From contig JASHPC010000179.1 of NCBI GenBank assembly GCA_030038335.1, forward strand, positions 1 to 6,390: a DNA stretch of 6,390 nt, read 5' to 3'. How positions within the stretch are numbered: position 1 is the first letter of the stretch; each line of letters starts with the position of its first letter. Made by a program: the position numbers and the translations under genes. Shown piece by piece: positions 1 to 5,845 of the stretch. The DNA is from Vulcanimicrobiota bacterium (GTDB lineage: Bacteria; Vulcanimicrobiota; Vulcanimicrobiia; Vulcanimicrobiales; Vulcanimicrobiaceae). A model generated the notes under the pieces. That model was given only the letters and a program-made list of their open reading frames with translations, did not search any database and was not told where the DNA came from.

Positions 1-142
1 TCTCCTTTTTCGACGGCTTTACGTGCACGAGCTGAATCGAGCAGCGCAGCGGCATAGGGGATGTCGCCTGGGGCGCTCGTGCGAAGACCGGTTGAGGCAT
101 AAGAACCGCGGCTAGGCATACGATGACGGCTCGTGCGAGCAT
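1..142 (-). CDS. Signal-peptide protein, third gene of the sigma-factor cluster (partial, 3' end beyond window)
   Basis: This open frame starts with ATG at 142 and runs uninterrupted off the left edge, so only the first 47 codons are visible. The N-terminus has the form of a secretion signal: a short start with one Arg, a hydrophobic core (AVIVCLAAVL at residues 5-14), then PQPVFA, whose V-F-A at 19-21 fits a signal peptidase I site. The visible mature part (RAPQATSPMPLRCSIQ...) has one Cys and ends in a basic stretch (VKPSKKE). It starts 2 bases after the stop of the preceding gene, which implies co-transcription and translational coupling with the candidate anti-sigma gene and the ECF sigma gene. 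An exported protein in this position may help sense envelope conditions or be a target of the sigma factor; this is inference. The family is not recognised because too little is present. The open frame, signal peptide and packing support a real gene. Confidence 0.7.
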   Translation of the reverse strand, partial: MLARAVIVCLAAVLMPQPVFARAPQATSPMPLRCSIQLVHVKPSKKE

Positions 143-144
143 TG

Positions 145-414
145 CTACGTGAGCTCGGGCGACGGCGCGGGAAGCGGCGCGGGGGTTGCGACGACGACGC
201 CGCTGCTCTGCGGGACGACGTTTGAAGCGACGCCGTGCACGGCCAGGTACGTAAGCGCGACGCCGGCTATCAGCCCAAACGCTGTCGAGCGGACCACGCG
301 AAGACGGCGTCGCGCGGAGCGATCGGCACGCGCGCGAATGCTCGCGAGAGGCGTTTGTGGCACCGGAAATCCGAGCCCCTCTCGCAAGAGGCTCTCTAGT
401 TTAGGTTCTTCCAT
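145..414 (-). CDS. Small single-pass membrane protein, candidate anti-sigma factor
   Basis: This 89-residue protein is encoded directly after the ECF sigma gene. Its start overlaps the end of that gene by 14 bases, which is typical of sigma/anti-sigma pairs. The ATG at 414 has a good ribosome site, GGAG at 422-425 with 7 bases of spacing. Residues 1-26 are polar, 27-43 are strongly basic (RARADRSARRRLRVVR), about 45-67 form one hydrophobic transmembrane segment (AFGLIAGVALTYLAVHGVASNVV), and the tail is rich in Pro, Ala and Val (TPAPLPAPSPE). The basic stretch before the membrane segment predicts a cytoplasmic N-terminus and an outer tail of about 22 residues. No HxxxCxxC zinc-binding anti-sigma motif is present, and the cytoplasmic part (about 44 residues) is short for a classical sigma-binding domain. 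The anti-sigma role therefore rests on gene position and topology. It could instead be an unrelated small membrane protein. Confidence 0.75.
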   Translation of the reverse strand: MEEPKLESLLREGLGFPVPQTPLASIRARADRSARRRLRVVRSTAFGLIAGVALTYLAVHGVASNVVPQSSGVVVATPAPLPAPSPELT

Positions 415-949
415 ATCCTTGCTCCGTCAAAAGATGTTCGAGCGTGCGGCGCGCATTGCTCAGATGGAAGCGTACGGTCCCATCGGGAATGCCAAGCACC
501 TTCGATATCTCGCGGCTCGTCATGTCCGCGTAGTAGTGAAGCGCGACGACGGCGCGCTGACGCGGCGTGAGCCTTGCGAGGGCGTTCAGGACGTCGATGC
601 GGAGAACCGAACCTCCCAAGTCCTCGACGACTGCGACTTCATCGGCTTCCGCGACGCTTCCATGACGCTTGAGCGTTTCGAACGACGTGCGAACGACGAT
701 GCGGTAGAACCAGACGCCGAAAGCCGCCGAAGAGCGAAGGTCGCCGATCGCTCGCGCGATGGCAGAGCACGCCTCCTGCGCAACGTCCTCGGCAAGCCAA
801 CGGTCACGCACGATCGAACGCGCTATGCGATAGGCATGGGGCCACGACGCTCGGATGAGCTCGGCAACGTCCTCGTCGGAGCCGCTACGCGCACGACCGA
901 CGGTGGACGCAGGTATGACGTATCGTGTCCAAATGCCCTCGGCGACCAT
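401..949 (-). CDS. RNA polymerase sigma factor, ECF (sigma-70 family, group 4)
   Basis: This 182-residue protein would direct RNA polymerase to a dedicated set of promoters, usually in response to an envelope or stress signal. Region 2 spans about residues 28-96: SDEDVAELIRASWPHAYRIA, then DRWLAEDVAQEA (the core-binding and -10-recognition helices) and AFGVWFYRIVVRTSFETLKR. A linker of about 20 acidic residues follows (97-117). Region 4 spans about 118-174, with LARLTPRQRAVVALHYYADM and the helix-turn-helix TSREISKVLGIPDGTVRFHL, which binds -35 elements. There are no region 1 or 3 domains, and the length is normal for ECF factors. ATG at 949 is the only standard start before region 2, because an in-frame TAG lies three codons upstream. 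Its ribosome site is poor (only ACGAG), and the start codon lies in the loop of an inverted repeat. The gene lies 47 bases after rpoC and overlaps the candidate anti-sigma gene. The ECF subgroup cannot be assigned by eye. Confidence 0.95.
   Translation of the reverse strand: MVAEGIWTRYVIPASTVGRARSGSDEDVAELIRASWPHAYRIARSIVRDRWLAEDVAQEACSAIARAIGDLRSSAAFGVWFYRIVVRTSFETLKRHGSVAEADEVAVVEDLGGSVLRIDVLNALARLTPRQRAVVALHYYADMTSREISKVLGIPDGTVRFHLSNARRTLEHLLTEQGYGRT
412..425 (-). promoter_or_regulatory. Ribosome binding site and start codon of the candidate anti-sigma gene, inside the sigma gene
   Basis: On the minus strand the sequence reads GGAG, seven bases (CAAGGAT), then ATG at 414-412. All of it lies within the last codons of the sigma gene, whose TAA is at 403-401. 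The overlapping arrangement would couple translation of the two genes and help keep their products in proportion, as is common for sigma/anti-sigma pairs. A second purine-rich stretch (AAGGAT) touches the ATG and is too close to serve as the main site. Confidence 0.7.
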
Positions 950-979
950 CTCGTACTAATAGAGGGTTCGCCGAGGGCA
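934..979 (-). promoter_or_regulatory. 12-bp inverted repeat between rpoC and the sigma gene, with the sigma start codon in its loop
   Basis: On the plus strand TGCCCTCGGCGA (934-945) is the exact reverse complement of TCGCCGAGGGCA (968-979), separated by 22 bases. In minus-strand RNA this could form a GC-rich 12-base-pair stem starting 17 bases after the rpoC stop codon. Its loop contains the ATG (949-947) of the ECF sigma gene, and the downstream arm lies in sigma codons 2-6. No U-run follows (the next bases are TTTGGACACG), so it is not a standard intrinsic terminator. It could protect the 3' end of rpoC mRNA, limit ribosome access to the sigma start, or attenuate read-through. The repeat is seen directly; the function is inferred. 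Confidence 0.6.
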
Positions 980-996
980 AACTGTTGGCTCTTGTT

Positions 997-3900
997 CTAC
1001 AGTTCCTCGGGGTTGATGCCTTTGATACGGTCGTACTGCGTTTTCTTCGGAGGCGCATGCACGCTGGCGTGATCTTCGTACTCGCCTTCGTATTGCACCG
1101 TCTGCGGCTCGCGGTTCCGTTCGTACGCATTCATCAAGCGGCTGACGCCATCGCCGGCGCCGCTCATGACCTCCGCAAAGGCCGCGTCGTCGGCAGTCAT
1201 GCCTCCGAAGTTGAAGTCGAACTGCGTCCGGGACCTGCCTTCTTCGTCCACGTCCTGACCCTCGGGCTGAATCTCGACTTGGCGATAGCGCGACATGCCC
1301 GTTCCCGCCGGAATCAACTTGCCAATGATGACGTTCTCCTTCAGGCCGAGCAACGGGTCGTACTTACCTTTGATCGCTGCGTCTGTGAGAACGCGCGTCG
1401 TCTCCTGAAACGACGCAGCCGAGAGGAACGAATCCGTCGCAAGCGACGCCTTCGTGACGCCGAGTAAGACTGGAGACGCCGTCGCCTGCTGCCCGGCTTC
1501 CTCTTCCGCGCGTTCGTTCAGCTCGTTGAAATGCGCGGACTCCACGAGTTGTCCCGGAAGGAAGTTTGTGTCGCCGCCTTCGACGATCTTCACCTTCCTA
1601 AGCATCGAACGAACGATTACTTCGATGTGCTTGTCGTTGATGTCGACGCCCTGCGAGCGATAGACCTTCTGCACTTCCTCGACGAGGTAGTTCTGCAGCG
1701 CGGTCTGTCCTTTGATGCGCAGAATGTCGTGCGGGTTGAGCGAGCCTTCATTGAGTTGATCGCCGGCTTCGACGCGCTCACCGTCGTGCACGGTCAAGTG
1801 CATGCCGTACGGAACGTCGTACTCGTGTTCCTCGCCCGACTCATCCGTGACGAAGACGACGCGTCGATTCTTCTCCTCCGCCACGCGAACGGTGCCGGAC
1901 TCCTCCGTTACGACAGCTTGACCCTTTGGCTTACGCGCTTCAAAGATCTCTTCGACTCGTGGCAGACCCGTAATAATGTCTTCCGTCGCGACGCCGCCGG
2001 TGTGGAAGGTACGCAGGGTAAGCTGCGTGCCCGGCTCTCCGATCGACTGCGCGGCGATGATGCCGACGGCCGTACCGATGTCCGCCTTCCCACTCGTGGC
2101 GAGATCGCGCCCATAGCACATAGAGCAAACGCCGTATTTCGAGCGGCACGTCAGCACCGATCGAATCTTCACGTCCTCGATGCCCGCGTCGACGATCGCC
2201 TTTGCCTTCTCCTCGGTGATCTCGTCGTTGCGCTTGACGATTGCGGTCGTGGGCCGACGCGGATCCGTTCGCAGGTCTTCGGCCGCGCGGCGGCCGACGA
2301 TGCGATCGGCAAGAGCCTCGATGATTTCCTTGCCCGAACGAATGTCCCGAACGACGATGCCGTTCGGCGTTCCGCAATCTTCCTCGCGAACGATGACGTC
2401 CTGCGCGACGTCGACGAGACGTCGCGTGAGGTAGCCCGAGTCCGCCGTGCGAAGCGCGGTGTCTGCAAGACCCTTACGAGCGCCGTGCGTCGATATGAAG
2501 TACTCGAGGACGGTGAGGCCTTCTTTGAGCGATGCCTTCACCGGTATCTCGAGAATTCGCCCTGATGGGTCCGACATCAGGCCGCGCATACCGCCGAGCT
2601 GCTTGACCTGAGCGATCGAACCGCGCGCGCCGGAGGTTGCCATCATGAAGACCGGATTGAGCGGATTCTGCGCCGCCTGCATCGCGCTCGTGACGTCGTC
2701 GCTAGCGCGCGACCAGATCTCGATCGTCTTGTTGTACTGCTCGTCATCTGAGATGAAGCCTTGCTCGAAGAGGCGATGGAGATCGTCGACCTCTTTTTGC
2801 GCCTCGTTAACGATTTCGTGCTTCTTTGCCGGCACGACGATGTCGTTGATGGAGACGGTAGTTCCCGAGAGCGTCGCGTAGTGGAACCCGAGATCTTTGA
2901 TCGCGTCCAAGAAGCGCGCGGTCTCGGCATTTCCGTACGTGCGGTAGCATTCCGTGATGATCTTCTTCAGCTCGCCTTTGTCGACGATCCGATTGATATA
3001 GGGATGACTCCAGTGCTCCGGAAATGCCTGATTGAAGATAACGCGGCCGGCAGTGGTCTTCACGAGTTCGCCGTTGCGGCGAACGTTGATCCACTCTTGT
3101 AGACGAATCCCGCGTGTCTCGTAGGCGAGCACGACCTCGCGCGCGTCGGCGAACGACGGCGGCGTTTTGCGCGCGCGCTCGTCACCTTCGTAGTCTTCCA
3201 ACACGGCTGCCTTCGCCGGACCTGCGTACTCTTCGCGCTGGAACGTGAGGTAGTAGAGACCGAGCACCATGTCTTGCGTTGGAATCGAGACGGGGTTGCC
3301 GTACGCTGGAAGCAAGATGTTGTTGCTCGAGAGCATGAGAATGCGCGCTTCGGCCTGCGCACCTGCCGAGAGCGGCAGATGCACGGCCATTTGGTCGCCG
3401 TCGAAGTCGGCATTGTACGGCGTGCACACGAGCGGATGCAGGTGGATCGCCTTGCCTTCCACGAGCACGGGCTCGAAAGCCTGAATGCCGAGACGATGCA
3501 ACGTCGGCGCGCGGTTGAGCAACACCGGGTGCTCCTTGATGACTTCTTCGAGGACGTCCCAGACTTCCGGTCGCACGCGCTCGACCATGCGCTTCGCGCT
3601 CTTGATGTTGTGCGCCAACGTGCGGTCGACGAGCTTCTTCATCACGAACGGCTTGAAGAGCTCGAGTGCCATCTCTTTCGGCAAACCGCATTGATGGAGT
3701 TTAAGCGTCGGACCGACAACGATGACGGAGCGGCCGGAGTAATCGACGCGCTTCCCGAGGAGGTTCTGGCGGAAGCGTCCTTGCTTGCCCTTGAGAATAT
3801 CCGAAAGCGATTTCAGCGGACGGTTGTTCGGCCCCGTGACGGGACGCCCACGGCGGCCGTTGTCGATGAGCGCATCGACAGCTTCCTGCAGCATGCGCTT

Positions 3901-4758
3901 CTCGTTCTTGATGATGATCTCTGGCGCGTTCAGCTCGAGCAGGCGCTTCAGACGGTTGTTGCGGTTTATGACGCGCCTGTAGAGATCGTTCAGGTCCGAC
4001 GTTGCGAACCGGCCGCCGTCGAGCTGGACCATCGGACGCAGCTCCGGCGCGATAACGGGAACCGCGGAGAGAATCATCCACTCCGGCCGGTTTCCGCTGG
4101 CGAGAAATGCTTCGACGACCTCGAGGCGCTTGATGACCTTCAGTCGCTTCTGACCCGACGTCTCCTTGAACTCTTTGCGAAGCTCTTCCTGAAGCCGCTT
4201 CAAGTTGAGGTCGCGCAGGAGCTCGCGAATAGCCTCCGCGCCCATGCCGGCTTTGAAGCGATTGCCGAACTTCTCGCGCGCTTCGCGATACTTCTGTTCG
4301 GAGAGAACCTCACGCTTTGCAAGCGTCGTGTCACCCGGATCGATCACGACGTACGACGCAAAATAGATGACCTTCTCGAGCTGCCGCGGCGACATATCGA
4401 GCAGAATGCCGATGCGGCTCGGGACGCCTTTGAGATACCAGATATGGCTGACCGGCGTCGCGAGCTCGATGTGACCCATGCGTTCCCGCCGTACTTTCGC
4501 GCGCGTGATCTCGACGCCGCAGCGATCGCAGATCATGCCCTTGAAGCGAATGCGCTTGTACTTGCCGCAGTGGCACTCCCAATCTTTCGTCGGACCGAAA
4601 ATCTTCTCGCAGAAGAGACCGTCGCGCTCGGGCTTGAGCGTGCGGTAGTTGATCGTCTCCGGCTTCTTGACTTCTCCGAACGACCACGCGCGAATTTGCT
4701 CTGGCGACGCGAGGCCGATGCGCATTGCGTCGAAGTTATTGACGTCGATGAGGTTCAA
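997..4758 (-). CDS. rpoC: DNA-directed RNA polymerase subunit beta'
   Basis: This 1253-residue protein is the beta' subunit, which with beta forms the catalytic core for RNA synthesis. The N-terminal clamp has zinc site 1 at C62, C64, C77 and C80. The catalytic motif NADFDGDQMAVH is at 449-460, and D451, D453 and D455 hold the active-site Mg2+. The bridge helix is at about 753-784 (FISTHGARKGLADTALRTAD). Zinc site 2 is C795, C871, C878 and C881. The trigger loop is at about 909-935 (TQLTLRTFHTGG, with R916 and H919) and continues straight into GLPRVEEIFEARKP, so the large insertion found there in E. coli is absent. The conserved core ends near 1164 (ENVIIGKLIPAGTGMSRYR), followed by an 89-residue polar tail. 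The start is TTG at 4758, giving the family-like beginning NLIDVNNFDAMRIGLASPEQ, with GGGGA 5 bases upstream; an ATG at residue 12 would cut into conserved sequence. rpoB is not upstream. All catalytic residues are present, so it should be functional. Confidence 0.99.
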   Translation of the reverse strand: MNLIDVNNFDAMRIGLASPEQIRAWSFGEVKKPETINYRTLKPERDGLFCEKIFGPTKDWECHCGKYKRIRFKGMICDRCGVEITRAKVRRERMGHIELATPVSHIWYLKGVPSRIGILLDMSPRQLEKVIYFASYVVIDPGDTTLAKREVLSEQKYREAREKFGNRFKAGMGAEAIRELLRDLNLKRLQEELRKEFKETSGQKRLKVIKRLEVVEAFLASGNRPEWMILSAVPVIAPELRPMVQLDGGRFATSDLNDLYRRVINRNNRLKRLLELNAPEIIIKNEKRMLQEAVDALIDNGRRGRPVTGPNNRPLKSLSDILKGKQGRFRQNLLGKRVDYSGRSVIVVGPTLKLHQCGLPKEMALELFKPFVMKKLVDRTLAHNIKSAKRMVERVRPEVWDVLEEVIKEHPVLLNRAPTLHRLGIQAFEPVLVEGKAIHLHPLVCTPYNADFDGDQMAVHLPLSAGAQAEARILMLSSNNILLPAYGNPVSIPTQDMVLGLYYLTFQREEYAGPAKAAVLEDYEGDERARKTPPSFADAREVVLAYETRGIRLQEWINVRRNGELVKTTAGRVIFNQAFPEHWSHPYINRIVDKGELKKIITECYRTYGNAETARFLDAIKDLGFHYATLSGTTVSINDIVVPAKKHEIVNEAQKEVDDLHRLFEQGFISDDEQYNKTIEIWSRASDDVTSAMQAAQNPLNPVFMMATSGARGSIAQVKQLGGMRGLMSDPSGRILEIPVKASLKEGLTVLEYFISTHGARKGLADTALRTADSGYLTRRLVDVAQDVIVREEDCGTPNGIVVRDIRSGKEIIEALADRIVGRRAAEDLRTDPRRPTTAIVKRNDEITEEKAKAIVDAGIEDVKIRSVLTCRSKYGVCSMCYGRDLATSGKADIGTAVGIIAAQSIGEPGTQLTLRTFHTGGVATEDIITGLPRVEEIFEARKPKGQAVVTEESGTVRVAEEKNRRVVFVTDESGEEHEYDVPYGMHLTVHDGERVEAGDQLNEGSLNPHDILRIKGQTALQNYLVEEVQKVYRSQGVDINDKHIEVIVRSMLRKVKIVEGGDTNFLPGQLVESAHFNELNERAEEEAGQQATASPVLLGVTKASLATDSFLSAASFQETTRVLTDAAIKGKYDPLLGLKENVIIGKLIPAGTGMSRYRQVEIQPEGQDVDEEGRSRTQFDFNFGGMTADDAAFAEVMSGAGDGVSRLMNAYERNREPQTVQYEGEYEDHASVHAPPKKTQYDRIKGINPEEL

Positions 4759-4796
4759 GGATTTCCCCGAGTGGGTCGCCAGCCTTCGCCTACGCA

Positions 4797-4830
4797 GGGT
4801 CCCCGCTCACGTGGCCACGTAAGGGGTCCC
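4797..4830 (-). promoter_or_regulatory. Palindromic stem-loop in the rpoC leader
   Basis: A perfect 12-base palindrome, ACGTGGCCACGT (4809-4820), is flanked by arms GGGTCCCC (4797-4804) and GGGGTCCC (4823-4830). The arms pair at seven of eight positions, with a single central mismatch. In the rpoC leader RNA this could fold into a two-part hairpin ending about 38 bases before the start codon. No U-run follows, so it is not a simple terminator. It could be an RNA control element or a protein-binding site; nothing in the sequence decides which. Confidence 0.5.
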
Positions 4831-4852
4831 ACCGTCGCATCGGCAGGGTGCG

Positions 4853-4866
4853 GCGCCGATCGGCGC
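4853..4866. repeat. 14-bp perfect palindrome in the rpoC leader
   Basis: GCGCCGATCGGCGC is its own reverse complement. It lies about 10-22 bases downstream of the predicted rpoC transcription start, where a bound protein could block promoter escape. It would also form a short, very stable hairpin in the RNA. Short palindromes made of G and C arise easily in GC-rich DNA, so on its own it is weak evidence for a regulatory site. Confidence 0.45.
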
Positions 4867-4882
4867 TCGAGCACAGGCGCCC

Positions 4883-4911
4883 ATCATATCATCGGTCCGG
4901 ACCGATCGCAA
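4883..4911 (-). promoter_or_regulatory. Predicted housekeeping-sigma promoter for rpoC
   Basis: On the minus strand the -35 element is TTGCGA (4911-4906, 4 of 6 matches to TTGACA), the spacer is exactly 17 bases, and the -10 element is TATGAT (4888-4883, 5 of 6 matches to TATAAT). Transcription would start near 4875-4877, leaving a leader of about 117 bases before the rpoC start codon. The -35 element and most of the spacer lie inside the last codons of the upstream glycosyltransferase gene, and the -10 element begins just past its stop codon. AT-rich hexamers at ideal spacing stand out in this GC-rich region. Confidence 0.7.
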
Positions 4912-5794
4912 CTGCTGGCGCCGCCAAGAGCCGCCGGGCGAGGGGACGTAGCGCGCGACCCCGCCATCGCATCTCGTAGTTAAGGAAGCGCAGGCGATTT
5001 CGAACCTTCGTCTCGAGCGGCTGCCCTTGCGCGATGCGCTCGGTTATCTCGTGAAACCGAGCAAGGTCCGGGCGCAGGCGCTCCAGCGTCTCCGCGACGT
5101 TCTGTGGGTGCTTGCTTCTGAAACGCATCAAGCGCGGGTAGACCGGCGCGAAGTACGCCTCGATTTCGAAGTCGTCGAGCTGCTCCTCTCGCAGAATATC
5201 GCCGGGAGCGCCGAGGGAAGAGTAGTGCCGCGCCTTCTCGGCGTGTCGGCGCGGCTCGAGCGTGTGACCGTAGTGGCCATAGACGTACGGCAGCGCGATG
5301 CGCGTCCCGTCGATGCCGCGGAGTTGCTCGTGGACGAGACCTTCCCAACGCGCACTCGGGCGAAAACGAAAGAACATCATCCGCCGCTCGATGGACGTGT
5401 ACCAATCGAACGACTGAAAGAAGTGCCACGTGTAACCGTCGACGAACGCGATCTCCTGCGGAACGCGCCAGAGGTTCGCCGCAACGCGCGTTGCTTCAGG
5501 ATTGTGAACTTCGTCGGCATCGACGAACGCGACCCATTCGCCCGCGCTGTGACGCTCGTGCACCTGCAAGCAGACGTTGCGCGCGTCGGCGAAGCTCGTA
5601 AACGGCGTTCGGTCGACGAAGAGCCTTCCGCGATGCGCAAAGTGGCTCGACTCGAGCGCAGTAGCGTGCGGAGAGAGCCCACGAGCGTTGTCGTTGACGA
5701 TAACCGTCGAAGCGACGCCGTCGAGCGATGCCAGCAACGCCTCCAGAAACGGCTCCTCGCGCGATCCGAGGATGAGATGCGCGGCGACCTGCAC
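4889..5794 (-). CDS. Family 2 (GT-A fold) glycosyltransferase
   Basis: This 301-residue enzyme probably transfers a sugar from a nucleotide-sugar donor to a lipid, glycan or protein acceptor at the cytoplasmic side. The N-terminal Rossmann-like part reads VQVAAHLILGSREEPFLEAL (1-20), then VIVNDNA (31-37) and FADARN (68-73). The metal and donor-binding DxD motif is in VAFVDADEVHNPE (88-100; D92 and D94). WEGLVHEQLRG (150-160) and YVYGHYGHT (170-178) resemble the acceptor-side region of SunS- or WaaE-like family-2 enzymes. There is no transmembrane segment, and the C-terminus is basic. I chose GTG at 5794 because AAGGAG lies 5 bases upstream and conserved sequence starts there. The frame stays open to an ATG at 6217, but those 141 extra codons have no recognisable domain and lie opposite the divergent glycosyltransferase gene. 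Donor and acceptor are unknown. Confidence 0.9.
   Translation of the reverse strand: MQVAAHLILGSREEPFLEALLASLDGVASTVIVNDNARGLSPHATALESSHFAHRGRLFVDRTPFTSFADARNVCLQVHERHSAGEWVAFVDADEVHNPEATRVAANLWRVPQEIAFVDGYTWHFFQSFDWYTSIERRMMFFRFRPSARWEGLVHEQLRGIDGTRIALPYVYGHYGHTLEPRRHAEKARHYSSLGAPGDILREEQLDDFEIEAYFAPVYPRLMRFRSKHPQNVAETLERLRPDLARFHEITERIAQGQPLETKVRNRLRFLNYEMRWRGRALRPLARRLLAAPAVAIGPDR
4891..4906. promoter_or_regulatory. 16-bp perfect palindrome in the rpoC promoter spacer, candidate operator
   Basis: ATCGGTCCGGACCGAT is a perfect inverted repeat. It occupies the spacer of the predicted rpoC promoter and shares one base with the -35 element, a classic position for a dimeric repressor or for a spacer-binding activator. 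It also covers the last glycosyltransferase codons (…IGPDR) and the first base read of the stop codon, so it could instead form a hairpin at the 3' end of that mRNA. No U-run follows, which makes intrinsic termination unlikely. No binding protein can be named. Confidence 0.5.
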
Positions 5795-5799
5795 TCGCG

Positions 5800-5805
5800 C
5801 TCCTT
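5800..5805 (-). promoter_or_regulatory. Ribosome binding site that fixes the family-2 glycosyltransferase start
   Basis: AAGGAG is read on the minus strand 5 bases before the GTG at 5794. It is the best Shine-Dalgarno sequence in the window. Together with the first conserved residues it makes the GTG far more likely than the distant ATG at 6217. Confidence 0.75.
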
Positions 5806-5832
5806 CGCAGAGTAATCCCTCCCTCCATTTGC

Positions 5833-5838
5833 GAAGAG
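5833..5838 (+). promoter_or_regulatory. Probable ribosome binding site of the family-4 glycosyltransferase
   Basis: GAAGAG lies 7 bases before the GTG at 5846. It sits in the context TGCGAAGAGCG, which mirrors TGCGAAGGAGCG in front of the divergent gene. The match to the consensus is moderate. The start at 5846 is also supported by the conserved HVAVDARAA that follows five codons in. Confidence 0.5.
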
Positions 5839-5845
5839 CGTCCTC

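Noticed and set aside
980..1004. Short inverted repeat AACTGT / ACAGTT around the rpoC stop codon
   Set aside because: With only six base pairs and a 13-base loop it is within chance expectation and adds little beside the strong repeat at 934-979.
1001..1006. GGAACT at the end of rpoC as an ECF-type -35 element for self-regulation of the sigma gene
   Set aside because: GGAAC is typical of ECF -35 elements, but no convincing -10 element lies 16-17 bases downstream, and the motif is part of the last rpoC codons.
149..1072. Plus-strand open frame (307 codons) opposite the sigma and small membrane protein genes
   Set aside because: It spans three well-supported minus-strand genes and their junctions, is very Arg-rich, and shows no motif.
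1531..2565. Plus-strand open frame (344 codons) antisense to the 3' half of rpoC
   Set aside because: It is a shadow of rpoC with no domain and no convincing start site.
4891..4906. Intrinsic terminator for the family-2 glycosyltransferase gene
   Set aside because: The palindrome could form a hairpin, but it is followed by GATGATATGATGGG rather than a U-run, and a promoter reading fits the same bases better.
3274..4983. Long plus-strand open frame (569 codons) antisense to the 5' part of rpoC
   Set aside because: It lies opposite a highly conserved gene, has the Arg/Leu/Asp-rich composition of an antisense shadow, and has no recognisable motif. Such frames are common in GC-rich DNA.
5027..5815. 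Plus-strand open frame (262 codons) opposite the family-2 glycosyltransferase
   Set aside because: The minus strand has clear glycosyltransferase motifs in this interval; this frame has none and is a shadow.
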